DNA of 64,000 nt from Hylemonella sp. (lineage in GTDB: Bacteria > Pseudomonadota > Gammaproteobacteria > Burkholderiales > Burkholderiaceae_C): NCBI GenBank assembly GCA_030695415.1, contig JAUYQZ010000044.1, forward strand, positions 51,231 through 115,230, read 5' to 3'. The translations under genes were made by a program, and so were the position numbers. The notes under the pieces are model-generated. The model ran no database searches. It had not been told where the DNA came from and saw nothing but the letters and a program-made list of their open reading frames with translations. Positions 55,089 to 62,054 of this stretch are shown in pieces (position 1 is the first letter of the stretch; every line of letters begins with the position of its first letter).

Positions 55089-55874
55089 ATGCCCTCTGCC
55101 ACGCCCGCAACACCCCCCCAGCCTGGCGACAGTTACGTGCAATCCTTCGCCCGCGGCCTGGAGGTGATCCGCTCCTTCAGCGCCGCAGCGCCGCAGCAGA
55201 CCCTGAGCGAGGTGGCCGCGCGCACCGGCCTCACGCGTGCCGGCGCGCGGCGCATCCTGCTCACGCTGCAGACCCTGGGCTATGTCGAGAGCGACGGCAA
55301 GCTCTTTCGCCTGACCGCACGCATCCTTGACCTGGGTTTTGCCTACCTCTCCTCCATGCCGATCTGGGACCTGGCCGAGCCGGTGATGGAAGCGCTGGTG
55401 GAAGAGGTCAAGGAATCCTGCTCGGCGGCCGTGCTGGAGGGAACCGACATCGTCTACGTGCTGCGCGTTCCCACCCACAAGATCATGCGCAACACCCTGG
55501 GCGTGGGCTCTCGCCTGCCCGCCTACTGCACCTCGCTGGGCCGGGTGCTGCTGGCCGACCTGCCGGATGAGGAACTGGTGAGGCGCCTGAAAGCCTCGCG
55601 CCCCAAGGCGCTGACCCGGCACACGGTGACCGAGTCCGACGCGCTGCTGGCCAAGATCCAGCAGGTGCGGCGCCAGGGCTGGTGCCTGGTCAACCAGGAG
55701 CTCGAAGAAGGCTTGATCTCGCTGGCCGCGCCGATCCGCAACCGCGCCGGCCGCGCCATCGCCGCGCTGAACGTCAGCGGCCAGGCCAACCGTACCAACG
55801 CCAAGGTCGCGCAGGAGCAGCTGTTGCCGGCGCTGCTGCAGGCGGCACAGACCATCTCGCAGCGGCTCGCATAG
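55089..55874 (+). CDS. IclR family regulator, PcaR/PobR type
   Basis: 261 aa. Winged helix in residues 18-75 (SFARGLEVIRSFSAAAPQQT, then AARTGLTRAGARRILLTLQT) and an IclR effector domain with VLRVPTHKIMRNTLGVGSRL and CLVNQELEEGLISLAAPIRN. The sequence YVQSFARGLEVIRSF is the PcaR/PcaU/PobR subgroup opening. It very likely controls pcaIJF in response to 3-oxoadipate. The DUF1841 gene follows twelve bases after its stop. Confidence 0.93.
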   Translation: MPSATPATPPQPGDSYVQSFARGLEVIRSFSAAAPQQTLSEVAARTGLTRAGARRILLTLQTLGYVESDGKLFRLTARILDLGFAYLSSMPIWDLAEPVMEALVEEVKESCSAAVLEGTDIVYVLRVPTHKIMRNTLGVGSRLPAYCTSLGRVLLADLPDEELVRRLKASRPKALTRHTVTESDALLAKIQQVRRQGWCLVNQELEEGLISLAAPIRNRAGRAIAALNVSGQANRTNAKVAQEQLLPALLQAAQTISQRLA

Positions 55875-55886
55875 ATAATTCCCGTC

Positions 55887-56324
55887 ATGATGTTTCAACC
55901 TTCCCAGGCCGATGTGCGGCGCTTCTTCTGCAGTGTCTACGCCAAGTCCCGCGCCGGCCAGCCGATGGAAGCCATCGAGCTGCTGGCCAGCCAGTGGATC
56001 GCCGAGCATCCGGAATTCCATGCCGAGCTGACCGACCTGGACGGCGCGCTGGCCAGCATGACGAAGGTGGAGCCCGAGCGCACGAACCCTTTCCTGCACC
56101 TGTCCATGCACTTGTCCATCAGCGAGCAATGCAGTATCGACCAGCCGCGCGGCATCCGCCAGGCCGTGGAGCTGCTGGCCGCCAAACGCGATGACCTGCA
56201 TGCCGCGCACCACGAGGTGATGGACTGCCTGGGCCGCATGGTCTGGGAAAGCCAGCGCGCCGGCCGCCCCCCGGATGGGGCGGCCTATATCGATTGCGTG
56301 CAGCAGCAGGCGACGCGGGATTGA
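55887..56324 (+). CDS. DUF1841 family protein
   Basis: 145 aa (a second ATG is at the next codon). It has the family pattern: RRFFCSVYAKSRAGQPMEAI, then NPFLHLSMHLSISEQCSIDQ and EVMDCLGRMVWESQRAGRPP. No enzymatic motif is recognised. Conserved His and Glu residues (HLSMHL, HHEVMDCLGRMVWE) could bind a metal. Function unknown; close spacing to the regulator gene need not be functional. Confidence 0.88.
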   Translation: MMFQPSQADVRRFFCSVYAKSRAGQPMEAIELLASQWIAEHPEFHAELTDLDGALASMTKVEPERTNPFLHLSMHLSISEQCSIDQPRGIRQAVELLAAKRDDLHAAHHEVMDCLGRMVWESQRAGRPPDGAAYIDCVQQQATRD

Positions 56325-56351
56325 GGCAATGAGGAGACACACGCCGCTTGC

Positions 56352-56479
56352 GGCTTGCGTCGCAGGCTAACTTCGCAAGCCGAAGTCAAGCGCAGCGGGC
56401 CGCAGACACAATCCGGTTCAGGCTTGCGTCGCAGGCTCACTTTGCGCAGCAAAGTTAAGCGTAGCGGGCCGCAGACAAA
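56352..56479. repeat. Two tandem 59-bp structured repeats
   Basis: Copies at 56352-56410 and 56421-56479 share GGCTTGCGTCGCAGGCT at the start and AGCGGGCCGCAGACA at the end. The middle is a hairpin whose two arms differ between copies but stay paired: ACTTCG/CGAAGT in the first, ACTTTGC/GCAAAGT in the second. A third, more distant copy lies at 58146-58201. They resemble a REP-like intergenic family. Confidence 0.7.
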
Positions 56480-56511
56480 AGAAAAAGCCGCTCGATGAGC
56501 GGCTTTTCTTT
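56477..56511. terminator. Bidirectional rho-independent terminator
   Basis: AAAGAAAAAGCCGCTC, short loop, GAGCGGCTTTTCTTT: a strong stem flanked by A and T runs, between the convergent DUF1841 and diheme cytochrome genes. Suitable for ending transcription from either side. Confidence 0.88.
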
Positions 56512-56527
56512 GCAGCAGTTCAACTGA

Positions 56528-57190
56528 TCAGCGGAACCTGCTTTGCGGCACGGTCTTGAGTTCGGTGGGCAGGCTGCTGAGGTAGCCTGCCAATTCCTTC
56601 AACTCGGCGTTGCTGTACTGCTTGGCGATGCCGCCCATGATGCCGTTGGCACGGCCCCAGGTGGCGTTGCCTTCCGTCTTGTAGGACTTGAGCGCAACGA
56701 ACAGGTAATCAGCTGGCTGGCCCCCCACCTTGGGGTAGCTCGGATCGATCGGTTTGTTGAAATCGGCGCCGTGGCAGGCAATGCAACCGCCCTTGTTCAG
56801 CAACTCGGCCACCTTGGCAGACGGTGCCGGTGCGGCCTTGGGCGTCGCGGCCGCTGTCTTGCCGTGCTGTTCGTAATACGCCGACACGTCGGCGATGTCC
56901 TGCTCGGTCATTGTGTCGGCGATGGCGCGCATGGTCGGGTGCTTGCGCTCGCCCTTCTTGTAGGCGTTCAAGGAGGCCTCGATGAACTTGGCGTTCTGGC
57001 CGGAGATCATCGGCACGCGATAGATCTCAGGGAAGCTGGCCTGGTAGCCCGGGATGCCGTGGCAGCCGATGCACATGGCGATCTTGGTCTCACCGACCTT
57101 GGCATCACCCTTGACTTCCTGGGCATGGGCGGAAAGGGCCGTCGCAGAAGCGACAAGCAGGGAAGAGAGCGTCAGCAACAGTTTGTTCAT
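56528..57190 (-). CDS. Diheme cytochrome c (c4-like)
   Basis: 220 aa. Signal peptide ending SAHAQE, then two class I cytochrome c domains with haem sites CIGCH (near residue 40) and CIACH (near 136) and distal Met residues in KHPTMRAIADTM and ANGIMGGIAKQY. A Pro/Ala linker (AAATPKAAPAPSAK) separates them. Cytochrome c4 carries electrons between the bc1 complex and terminal oxidases such as the caa3 enzyme encoded at 15-20 kb. Confidence 0.93.
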   Translation of the reverse strand: MNKLLLTLSSLLVASATALSAHAQEVKGDAKVGETKIAMCIGCHGIPGYQASFPEIYRVPMISGQNAKFIEASLNAYKKGERKHPTMRAIADTMTEQDIADVSAYYEQHGKTAAATPKAAPAPSAKVAELLNKGGCIACHGADFNKPIDPSYPKVGGQPADYLFVALKSYKTEGNATWGRANGIMGGIAKQYSNAELKELAGYLSSLPTELKTVPQSRFR

Positions 57191-57214
57191 TTTGCGAGGA
57201 CAATCAGCCAGTGG

Positions 57215-57228
57215 TTGATATAAATCAG
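57215..57228. promoter_or_regulatory. Candidate FNR/Anr box
   Basis: TTGATATAAATCAG matches nine of the ten specified positions of the FNR consensus TTGAT-N4-ATCAA. It lies 25 bases upstream of the diheme cytochrome ATG, in the 97-base gap to the MoxR gene, with a TATAAT-like box on the minus strand at 57235-57240. If that promoter is used the site overlaps the start point and would repress the cytochrome under low oxygen. Confidence 0.45.
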
Positions 57229-57287
57229 CCTGACATTATATCTGTCGCCATCCCCGGGTTTTCCCGACCCAGAACCCCCCTGCTGCC

Positions 57288-58130
57288 ATGAAATTCCAAG
57301 GAACCTCAAACTACGTCGCCACCCAGGACCTGATGCTGTCGGTCAACGCCGCCATCACCCTCAAGCGGCCGCTGCTGGTCAAGGGCGAACCCGGCACCGG
57401 CAAGACCATGCTGGCCGAGGAGGTGGCGACGGCCCTGAAGCTGCCCCTGCTGCAGTGGCACATCAAGTCCACCACCAAGGCGCAGCAGGGCCTGTACGAG
57501 TACGACGCGGTCAGCCGCCTGCGCGACAGTCAGCTCGGCGACGAGAAGGTCAAGGACATCCACAACTACATCGTCAAGGGTGTGTTGTGGCAGGCCTTCA
57601 CGGCCGACCAGCCCGTGGCCCTGCTGATCGACGAGATCGACAAGGCCGACATCGAATTCCCCAACGACCTGCTGCGCGAAATCGACCGCATGGAGTTCTA
57701 CTGCTACGAGACGCGCGAGCTCATCCGGGCGAAACACCGCCCGCTGGTCTTCATCACCTCCAACAACGAGAAGGAACTGCCCGACGCCTTCCTGCGCCGC
57801 TGCTTCTTCCACTACATCAAGTTCCCGGACGCCGAGACGATGCAGAAGATCGTGGCCGTGCACTTCCCCGGCCTCAAGCAGGAGCTGCTGGGCGCGGCCA
57901 TGAAGACCTTCTTCGACGTGCGCAACCTGCCCGGCCTGAAGAAAAAACCCTCCACCAGCGAGCTGCTGGACTGGCTCAAGCTGCTGCTGGCCGAGGACAT
58001 CCCAGCCGAGGCCCTGCAGAGCAAGGACGAGAAAGTCGCCGTGCCGCCGCTGGTGGGCGCCCTGCTCAAGAACGAACAGGACGTGAGCCTGTTCGAGAAG
58101 CTGGTCTTCATGCAAAGGCACAACCGATGA
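57288..58130 (+). CDS. MoxR family AAA+ ATPase
   Basis: 280 aa. Walker A GEPGTGKT at residues 33-40, Walker B LLIDEIDKAD at 112-121, sensor 1 in VFITSNNEKELPDAFLRRCF with the arginine finger, and a C-terminal lid domain. MoxR ATPases work with a von Willebrand factor A protein to load metals or activate enzyme complexes. The VWA partner is encoded 1.2 kb downstream, separated by two small membrane-protein genes and an acetyltransferase. Confidence 0.95.
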   Translation: MKFQGTSNYVATQDLMLSVNAAITLKRPLLVKGEPGTGKTMLAEEVATALKLPLLQWHIKSTTKAQQGLYEYDAVSRLRDSQLGDEKVKDIHNYIVKGVLWQAFTADQPVALLIDEIDKADIEFPNDLLREIDRMEFYCYETRELIRAKHRPLVFITSNNEKELPDAFLRRCFFHYIKFPDAETMQKIVAVHFPGLKQELLGAAMKTFFDVRNLPGLKKKPSTSELLDWLKLLLAEDIPAEALQSKDEKVAVPPLVGALLKNEQDVSLFEKLVFMQRHNR

Positions 58131-58145
58131 AGGCCGCAGGACAGC

Positions 58146-58201
58146 GCCGCTTGCGGTGCAGGCTCACCTCGCCGTGCGGGGTGAAGTCACATCGCTTCGG
58201 G
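58146..58201. repeat. Third copy of the structured intergenic repeat
   Basis: GCAGGCTCAC is identical to the second copy near 56431; it opens an eight-bp stem CACCTCGC/GCGGGGTG (one G-T pair), replacing the stems of the other copies. It lies in the gap between MoxR and the first small membrane gene and might affect expression of the rest of the run. Confidence 0.5.
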
Positions 58202-58224
58202 CGGAACCCCAACCGGTTAACACC

Positions 58225-58455
58225 ATGACCCATCTCAAGGATCTGCTGGTCATGCTGGCCGGTTTCGCTGTCGGGGCCCTGCTGGGTTACGCGATCGCCC
58301 GCCTGCAGGGCTTCGACCCCTTCGTCCCGGGCAGTGGCATGGCTGGCCTGGTTCTGACCGCCCTGGGTGGCCTGGTGGGCTTGCGCGTCGCGCGTCGCTG
58401 GTTTGCCAAAAGGTCGGCGCCTGCCAAGGCCCCCTCCAAACGCACCGGGAGCTGA
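58225..58455 (+). CDS. Small two-helix membrane protein A
   Basis: 76 aa. Two hydrophobic segments (LLVMLAGFAVGALLGYAIA and GLVLTALGGLVGLRVA) are followed by ARRWFAKRSAPAK, a basic tail. The next gene encodes a clear paralogue of the same length (see there). No family is recognised. Both sit between the MoxR ATPase and the VWA protein, so a role as membrane anchors or targets of that pair is possible but unproven. Confidence 0.75.
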   Translation: MTHLKDLLVMLAGFAVGALLGYAIARLQGFDPFVPGSGMAGLVLTALGGLVGLRVARRWFAKRSAPAKAPSKRTGS

Positions 58456-58459
58456 TCAG

Positions 58460-58690
58460 ATGAACAAATTGTTGCTGGAAGGCCTGTCCGACGCGATCGG
58501 GTTCGTCGGCGGCGCCCTGGCGGGCTACTGGATCGGGTTGCTGCTGGGCTGGGATATTTTTTCCGAGGGCTACGACAACGCCAGCATCGGCGCCATTGTG
58601 CTGGTCGGCATCGGCGGCGGCCTGGGACTGCAGTTGGCACGCCGCTGGCGCGCGCGCAAGGCCGCTGGCGGCGGAGACGGGGCGGCCTGA
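58460..58690 (+). CDS. Small two-helix membrane protein B (paralogue of A)
   Basis: 76 aa. Like its neighbour it has GFVGGALAGYWIGLLLGWD then IGAIVLVGIGGGLGLQLARR with a basic tail. Aligned residues include GxxxGALxGY, the G-x-D-x-F turn (GWDIF versus GFDPF), the GG-LGL segment and ARRW. The two are probably an old tandem duplication. Four bases separate the genes and one base separates this stop from the next start. Confidence 0.75.
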   Translation: MNKLLLEGLSDAIGFVGGALAGYWIGLLLGWDIFSEGYDNASIGAIVLVGIGGGLGLQLARRWRARKAAGGGDGAA

Positions 58691-58691
58691 C

Positions 58692-59285
58692 ATGGCTTAC
58701 GTGGAGCCCGTCACCCTGACTCAGCGCGGCGTGCAGCTGGTGCCGCTGGGTCTGGAGCATGAGGCCGGGCTGCGCGCCGCCGCTGCCGATGGCGAACTCT
58801 GGAACCTGCGCGTCACCTCGGTGCCGGCCCCGGACGAAACCGCGGCTTACATCCGCACCGCCTTGCAGGCCCGCGCGGACGGACACCGCTTAGCCTTCGC
58901 TGTGCTGGACGAGCTCAGTGGCCGCGTGCTGGGCAGCACCAGTTTCCACGACATCCTGCCCTCCGTGAAGCGTGTGGAGATCGGCTACACCTGGTACGCG
59001 AAAAGCGTGCAGCGCACCCCCGTCAACACGACCTGCAAGCTCATGCTGCTGACCCACGCCTTTGACACCCTGGGCTGCCACGTGGTCGGCTGGCGAACCG
59101 ATAATTTCAACTTCGCCTCGCAGGCCGCCATCGAGCGCCTGGGTGCGAAGAAGGACGGCGTCATCCGCGGCCACGCCCTGCGGCGCGACGGCACCATCCG
59201 CGACACCGTGATGTACAGCCTGACTCAAGGCGAATGGCCTGAGGTACGGGCCCAGCTGCTCTATCTGCTGGAAAAATCGCGTTGA
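58692..59285 (+). CDS. GNAT family acetyltransferase, RimJ/RimL-like
   Basis: 197 aa. Acetyl-CoA fold with VLGSTSFHDILPSVKRVEIG, the WYAKSVQRTPVNTTCKLMLL pyrophosphate-binding region and RTDNFNFASQAAIERLGAKK. The substrate may be a protein N-terminus or a small amine. The start is the ATG at 58692. It is seven bases upstream of the VWA gene and appears to be part of the moxR run. Confidence 0.9.
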   Translation: MAYVEPVTLTQRGVQLVPLGLEHEAGLRAAAADGELWNLRVTSVPAPDETAAYIRTALQARADGHRLAFAVLDELSGRVLGSTSFHDILPSVKRVEIGYTWYAKSVQRTPVNTTCKLMLLTHAFDTLGCHVVGWRTDNFNFASQAAIERLGAKKDGVIRGHALRRDGTIRDTVMYSLTQGEWPEVRAQLLYLLEKSR

Positions 59286-59292
59286 AACCGTC

Positions 59293-60513
59293 ATGTTGAT
59301 CGACTTCTTCTACACCCTGCGCGCCGCCAAACTGCCGGTTTCGGTCAAGGAGTACCTGACCCTCCTTGAAGCGCTCAAGGAAGGCGTGGTCGGCCCGAAT
59401 TTCATGGCTGGCGAGCCGGATGACGGCGCGGGCACCAGTGGCTACGCGCTGGACGACTTCTACTACCTGAGCCGCACCACGCTGGTGAAGGACGAGAAGC
59501 ACTACGACAAGTTCGACCGCGCCTTTGCCGCCTACTTCAAGGGCGTGGAGCTGCTGACCGACTTCACCAAGGACATTCCTTTGGAGTGGCTGCGCAAGAA
59601 TCTGGAACTCAACCTGAGCCCCGAGGAAAAAGCCGTGATCGAGAAGATGGGCTGGGACGAGTTGATGGAGACGCTGAAGAAGCGTTTCGAGGAACAGAAG
59701 GAACGCCACGAGGGGGGCAGCAAGTGGATCGGCACGGGTGGCACCAGCCCCTTCGGCGCCAACGGCTACAACCCGCAAGGCATCCGCATCGGCCAGGACA
59801 AGAGCCGCAACAAGAGCGCGATCAAGGTCTGGGACCAGCGCGCCTACAAGGACTACGACGACACCCAGGAACTGGGCACGCGCAACATCAAGGTGGCGCT
59901 GCGCCGCCTGCGCAAGTTCGCGCGCGAGGGCCACGAGGACGAACTGGACCTGGACAACACCATCCGCAAGACGGCAGAAAACGCCGGCTACCTCGACATC
60001 CGGATGCGGCCCGAGCGGCACAACAATGTGAAGGTGCTGCTGCTCATGGACGTGGGCGGCACCATGGACGAGCACATCGCGCGCGTGGAGGAGCTCTTCA
60101 GCGCCAGCAAGACCGAGTTCAAGCACCTGGAGTTCTACTACTTCCACAACTGCGTCTACGACTTCATGTGGAAGAACAACCGCCGACGCTACAGCGAGAA
60201 GTTCGCGACCTGGGACATCATCCGCAAGTACAACAAGGACTACAAACTGATCTTCGTGGGCGACGCCACGATGAGCCCCTACGAGATCCTGCAGCCCGGC
60301 GGCAGTGTGGAATACAACAACGAAGAGGCCGGCGCCGAATGGCTGCAGCGCCTGACCAACGCCTTCCCAAAGTTCGCTTGGATCAACCCCGAGCCCCAGG
60401 GCGTCTGGCAGTACCGCCAGAGCATCAGCATCATCCAGCAGCTGACCAGCAACCGCATGTACCCGCTGACCATCAAGGGCATCGAGGAAGCCATGCGGCT
60501 GCTCACCAAATAG
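59293..60513 (+). CDS. VWA domain protein, CoxE-like
   Basis: 406 aa. The N-terminal 230 residues are helical and charged (for example RFEEQKERHEGGSKW); the VWA domain begins near residue 248. The MIDAS site reads LLMDVGGTMDEH, so the usual DxSxS is DxGxT: one serine is lost and the other is Thr. LIFVGDATMSPYEIL provides the later metal-site region. It is the expected partner of MoxR; the target complex is unknown (CO dehydrogenase genes are not in the window). Confidence 0.9.
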   Translation: MLIDFFYTLRAAKLPVSVKEYLTLLEALKEGVVGPNFMAGEPDDGAGTSGYALDDFYYLSRTTLVKDEKHYDKFDRAFAAYFKGVELLTDFTKDIPLEWLRKNLELNLSPEEKAVIEKMGWDELMETLKKRFEEQKERHEGGSKWIGTGGTSPFGANGYNPQGIRIGQDKSRNKSAIKVWDQRAYKDYDDTQELGTRNIKVALRRLRKFAREGHEDELDLDNTIRKTAENAGYLDIRMRPERHNNVKVLLLMDVGGTMDEHIARVEELFSASKTEFKHLEFYYFHNCVYDFMWKNNRRRYSEKFATWDIIRKYNKDYKLIFVGDATMSPYEILQPGGSVEYNNEEAGAEWLQRLTNAFPKFAWINPEPQGVWQYRQSISIIQQLTSNRMYPLTIKGIEEAMRLLTK

Positions 60514-60606
60514 GTGATCGCCAGTCAGCCGCGTTTTGCGCGGTTGAACCCTCCCCTCCCTCCGCGGGCGGAGGGAGGCCGGGAGGGAGGTGCCCACATA
60601 CAACCG

Positions 60607-60659
60607 TACGGTGGCTGACCAGAGCGCCATTTACAATGACGCTCTGGTCAGCCACCGTA
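60607..60659. repeat. Perfect 20-bp inverted repeat overlapping the tRNA 5' end
   Basis: TACGGTGGCTGACCAGAGCG (60607-60626) and its exact complement CGCTCTGGTCAGCCACCGTA (60640-60659) around a 13-base loop. The loop contains TACAAT (60632-60637), a -10-like box, and the right arm covers the first nine bases of the tRNA. The rest of the 137-base gap before the tRNA holds another GC-rich hairpin (CCTCCCTCCGC near 60556) with no T-run. Confidence 0.9.
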
Positions 60660-60725
60660 GTTCAATGGATAGAACGGCCCCCTCCTAAGGGGCAGATACA
60701 GGTTCGATTCCTGTCGGGGGCACCA
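60651..60725 (+). tRNA. tRNA-Arg (anticodon CCU), CCA encoded
   Basis: Full cloverleaf: acceptor GCCACCG with CGGGGGC (A4-G69 mismatch), D stem GTTC/GAAC, anticodon stem GCCCC/GGGGC with loop CTCCTAA, T stem ACAGG/CCTGT with loop TTCGATT, discriminator A and encoded CCA. The anticodon CCT reads AGG. The single acceptor mismatch lies in the 5' half, which is also part of the inverted repeat. Confidence 0.95.
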
Positions 60726-60730
60726 ACTCT

Positions 60731-61345
60731 CTACTTGATCGGTACCGCGCTGTTCACCGTCGGCGGGCCGATATCCTGGAAGGGCCCCAGCGGGTTACGC
60801 GTGTTTTCCCGCTCGTTGATCTCGGGCTGCCCCCCCCACGTGCGGTACACGACCAGATCATTCACCAGCAGGACGACGGCGTTGAAACGCCACCCGCTGG
60901 TATGGTTGTTGCGCTCGAAGTTGAAAAAGTCCGAGAAAAAGTTGCCTTTGCGCACCTTGTCGATCTTGACCCCGATGATCTCCAGCCCACGGCAGGCGTC
61001 ACGCGCCTCAAGACAAAACCAGATACCCGGATCGAGGTCCTCGCGCCGGAGCAGTGCGCTGGGCAGGAAGCGGCGCGCCACGTCTGCATGGGTCAGGAGG
61101 GTGGTGTTCGGATGCTTGGCCGGATTGAATCCGTTCTTCTCCAGCGCCTCACGGTCCGACTTCATGGGAACGAGGGCTTCAATGGCGGCCCGGGCCTCGT
61201 CAAAACTCTGAAACGAGGTCGTGTTGGTATGCGACTCGGGGAGCAGTGTTGCGCAGCCGCTGAGGAACAGCGCCAGCGCCAGCAAGCCGGCAAGTGTCGA
61301 GAACTTGCTGCATCCAGATGGCATGCTGAGGATGCGATGTGACAT
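60731..61345 (-). CDS. Lipoprotein of unknown function
   Basis: 204 aa from the ATG at 61345 (an ATG at 61324 would also leave a full signal peptide). Signal peptide and lipobox LFLSGC near residue 30. The mature part has HTNTTSFQSFDEARAAIEAL, a segment AKHPNTTLLTHADVARRFLP and a paired-cysteine segment FCLEARDACRGLEIIG, ending with NAVVLLVNDLVVYRTWGGQP. No family is recognised with confidence. It ends six bases after the tRNA and is divergent from the DsrE-like gene. Confidence 0.78.
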   Translation of the reverse strand: MSHRILSMPSGCSKFSTLAGLLALALFLSGCATLLPESHTNTTSFQSFDEARAAIEALVPMKSDREALEKNGFNPAKHPNTTLLTHADVARRFLPSALLRREDLDPGIWFCLEARDACRGLEIIGVKIDKVRKGNFFSDFFNFERNNHTSGWRFNAVVLLVNDLVVYRTWGGQPEINERENTRNPLGPFQDIGPPTVNSAVPIK

Positions 61346-61459
61346 GCGCACAAGGTACGTAATATTGCGCACAATGTCAAACATGGAGCGCACAGAACTC
61401 CGGCAATCGCATACCCTCGCCCCCTTGGTCTGCCTGCCGCCTACCGCCAGGAGCATCCG

Positions 61460-61996
61460 ATGACCGCATTCCGAATCCAGAAACACCTGCTTGCGCTGTG
61501 CAGCGCCGCCTTGCTCGCCACCGTCTTCCACGCCGTCCCCGTCCATGCCCAGGCCAAGGTGGTGCAGACGCCCTACAAGAACCCCAAGGCCCTGGTCGAT
61601 ATCTTCCTGGACGATCCGGCCAAGCTGGGCGCGGCCCTGTACTGGGTGCGAAGCCTGGTCAACCCCTTGACCGAGGCGCCCTACAGCATGTTCCCCGAGG
61701 ACATGAGCATCATCGTGCTGCTGCACGGCACCGAGATCGTGACGCTGGCAAAAAAGAACCAGGATCGCTACCAGGAAGTGTTGCAGCGCATGCGCTATTA
61801 CGCCGGCATGGGCGTGAAATTCAAGGTCTGCGGCCTGGCGCTGCAGGACTACGGCTACAGCGCCGCCGACATGCAGGACTTCGTGGAGGTCACGCCCTCG
61901 GCCATCACCGAGCTGATGCACTGGCAGAACCAGGGGTATGCGCTGATTCCCGCGGTCGTGCTGGACAAGAAATTCTCGATCGACCAGATCCGCTGA
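61460..61996 (+). CDS. Periplasmic DsrE/DsrF-like protein
   Basis: 178 aa. Signal peptide ending VHAQAK, then a DsrE-like Rossmann fold: LVDIFLDDPAKLGAALYWVR, MSIIVLLHGTEIVTLAKKN and MGVKFKVCGLALQDYGYSAA with a single conserved-position Cys, followed by PSAITELMHWQNQGYALIPA. Exported DsrE relatives occur beside sox genes and may handle sulfur intermediates. It is convergent with soxB across a terminator. Confidence 0.87.
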   Translation: MTAFRIQKHLLALCSAALLATVFHAVPVHAQAKVVQTPYKNPKALVDIFLDDPAKLGAALYWVRSLVNPLTEAPYSMFPEDMSIIVLLHGTEIVTLAKKNQDRYQEVLQRMRYYAGMGVKFKVCGLALQDYGYSAADMQDFVEVTPSAITELMHWQNQGYALIPAVVLDKKFSIDQIR

Positions 61997-62011
61997 CATT
62001 CCAGGCGCAAA

Positions 62012-62037
62012 AAAACGGGCCCCTCGGGGCCCGTTTT
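62012..62037. terminator. Bidirectional rho-independent terminator
   Basis: AAAACGGGCCCC, loop TC, GGGGCCCGTTTT: a perfect 12-bp stem with A and T runs outside, between the convergent DsrE-like gene and soxB. Confidence 0.92.
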
Positions 62038-62054
62038 CATGGAAATGCCAGACT

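Noticed and set aside
60540..60590. Terminator after the VWA gene
   Set aside because: The CCTCCCTCCGC/GGCGGAGGGAGG hairpin is strong but has no T-run on either strand, so termination is not supported.
60651..60725. Integrated island at tRNA-Arg
   Set aside because: No integrase and no direct repeat of the tRNA 3' end was found downstream in the window.
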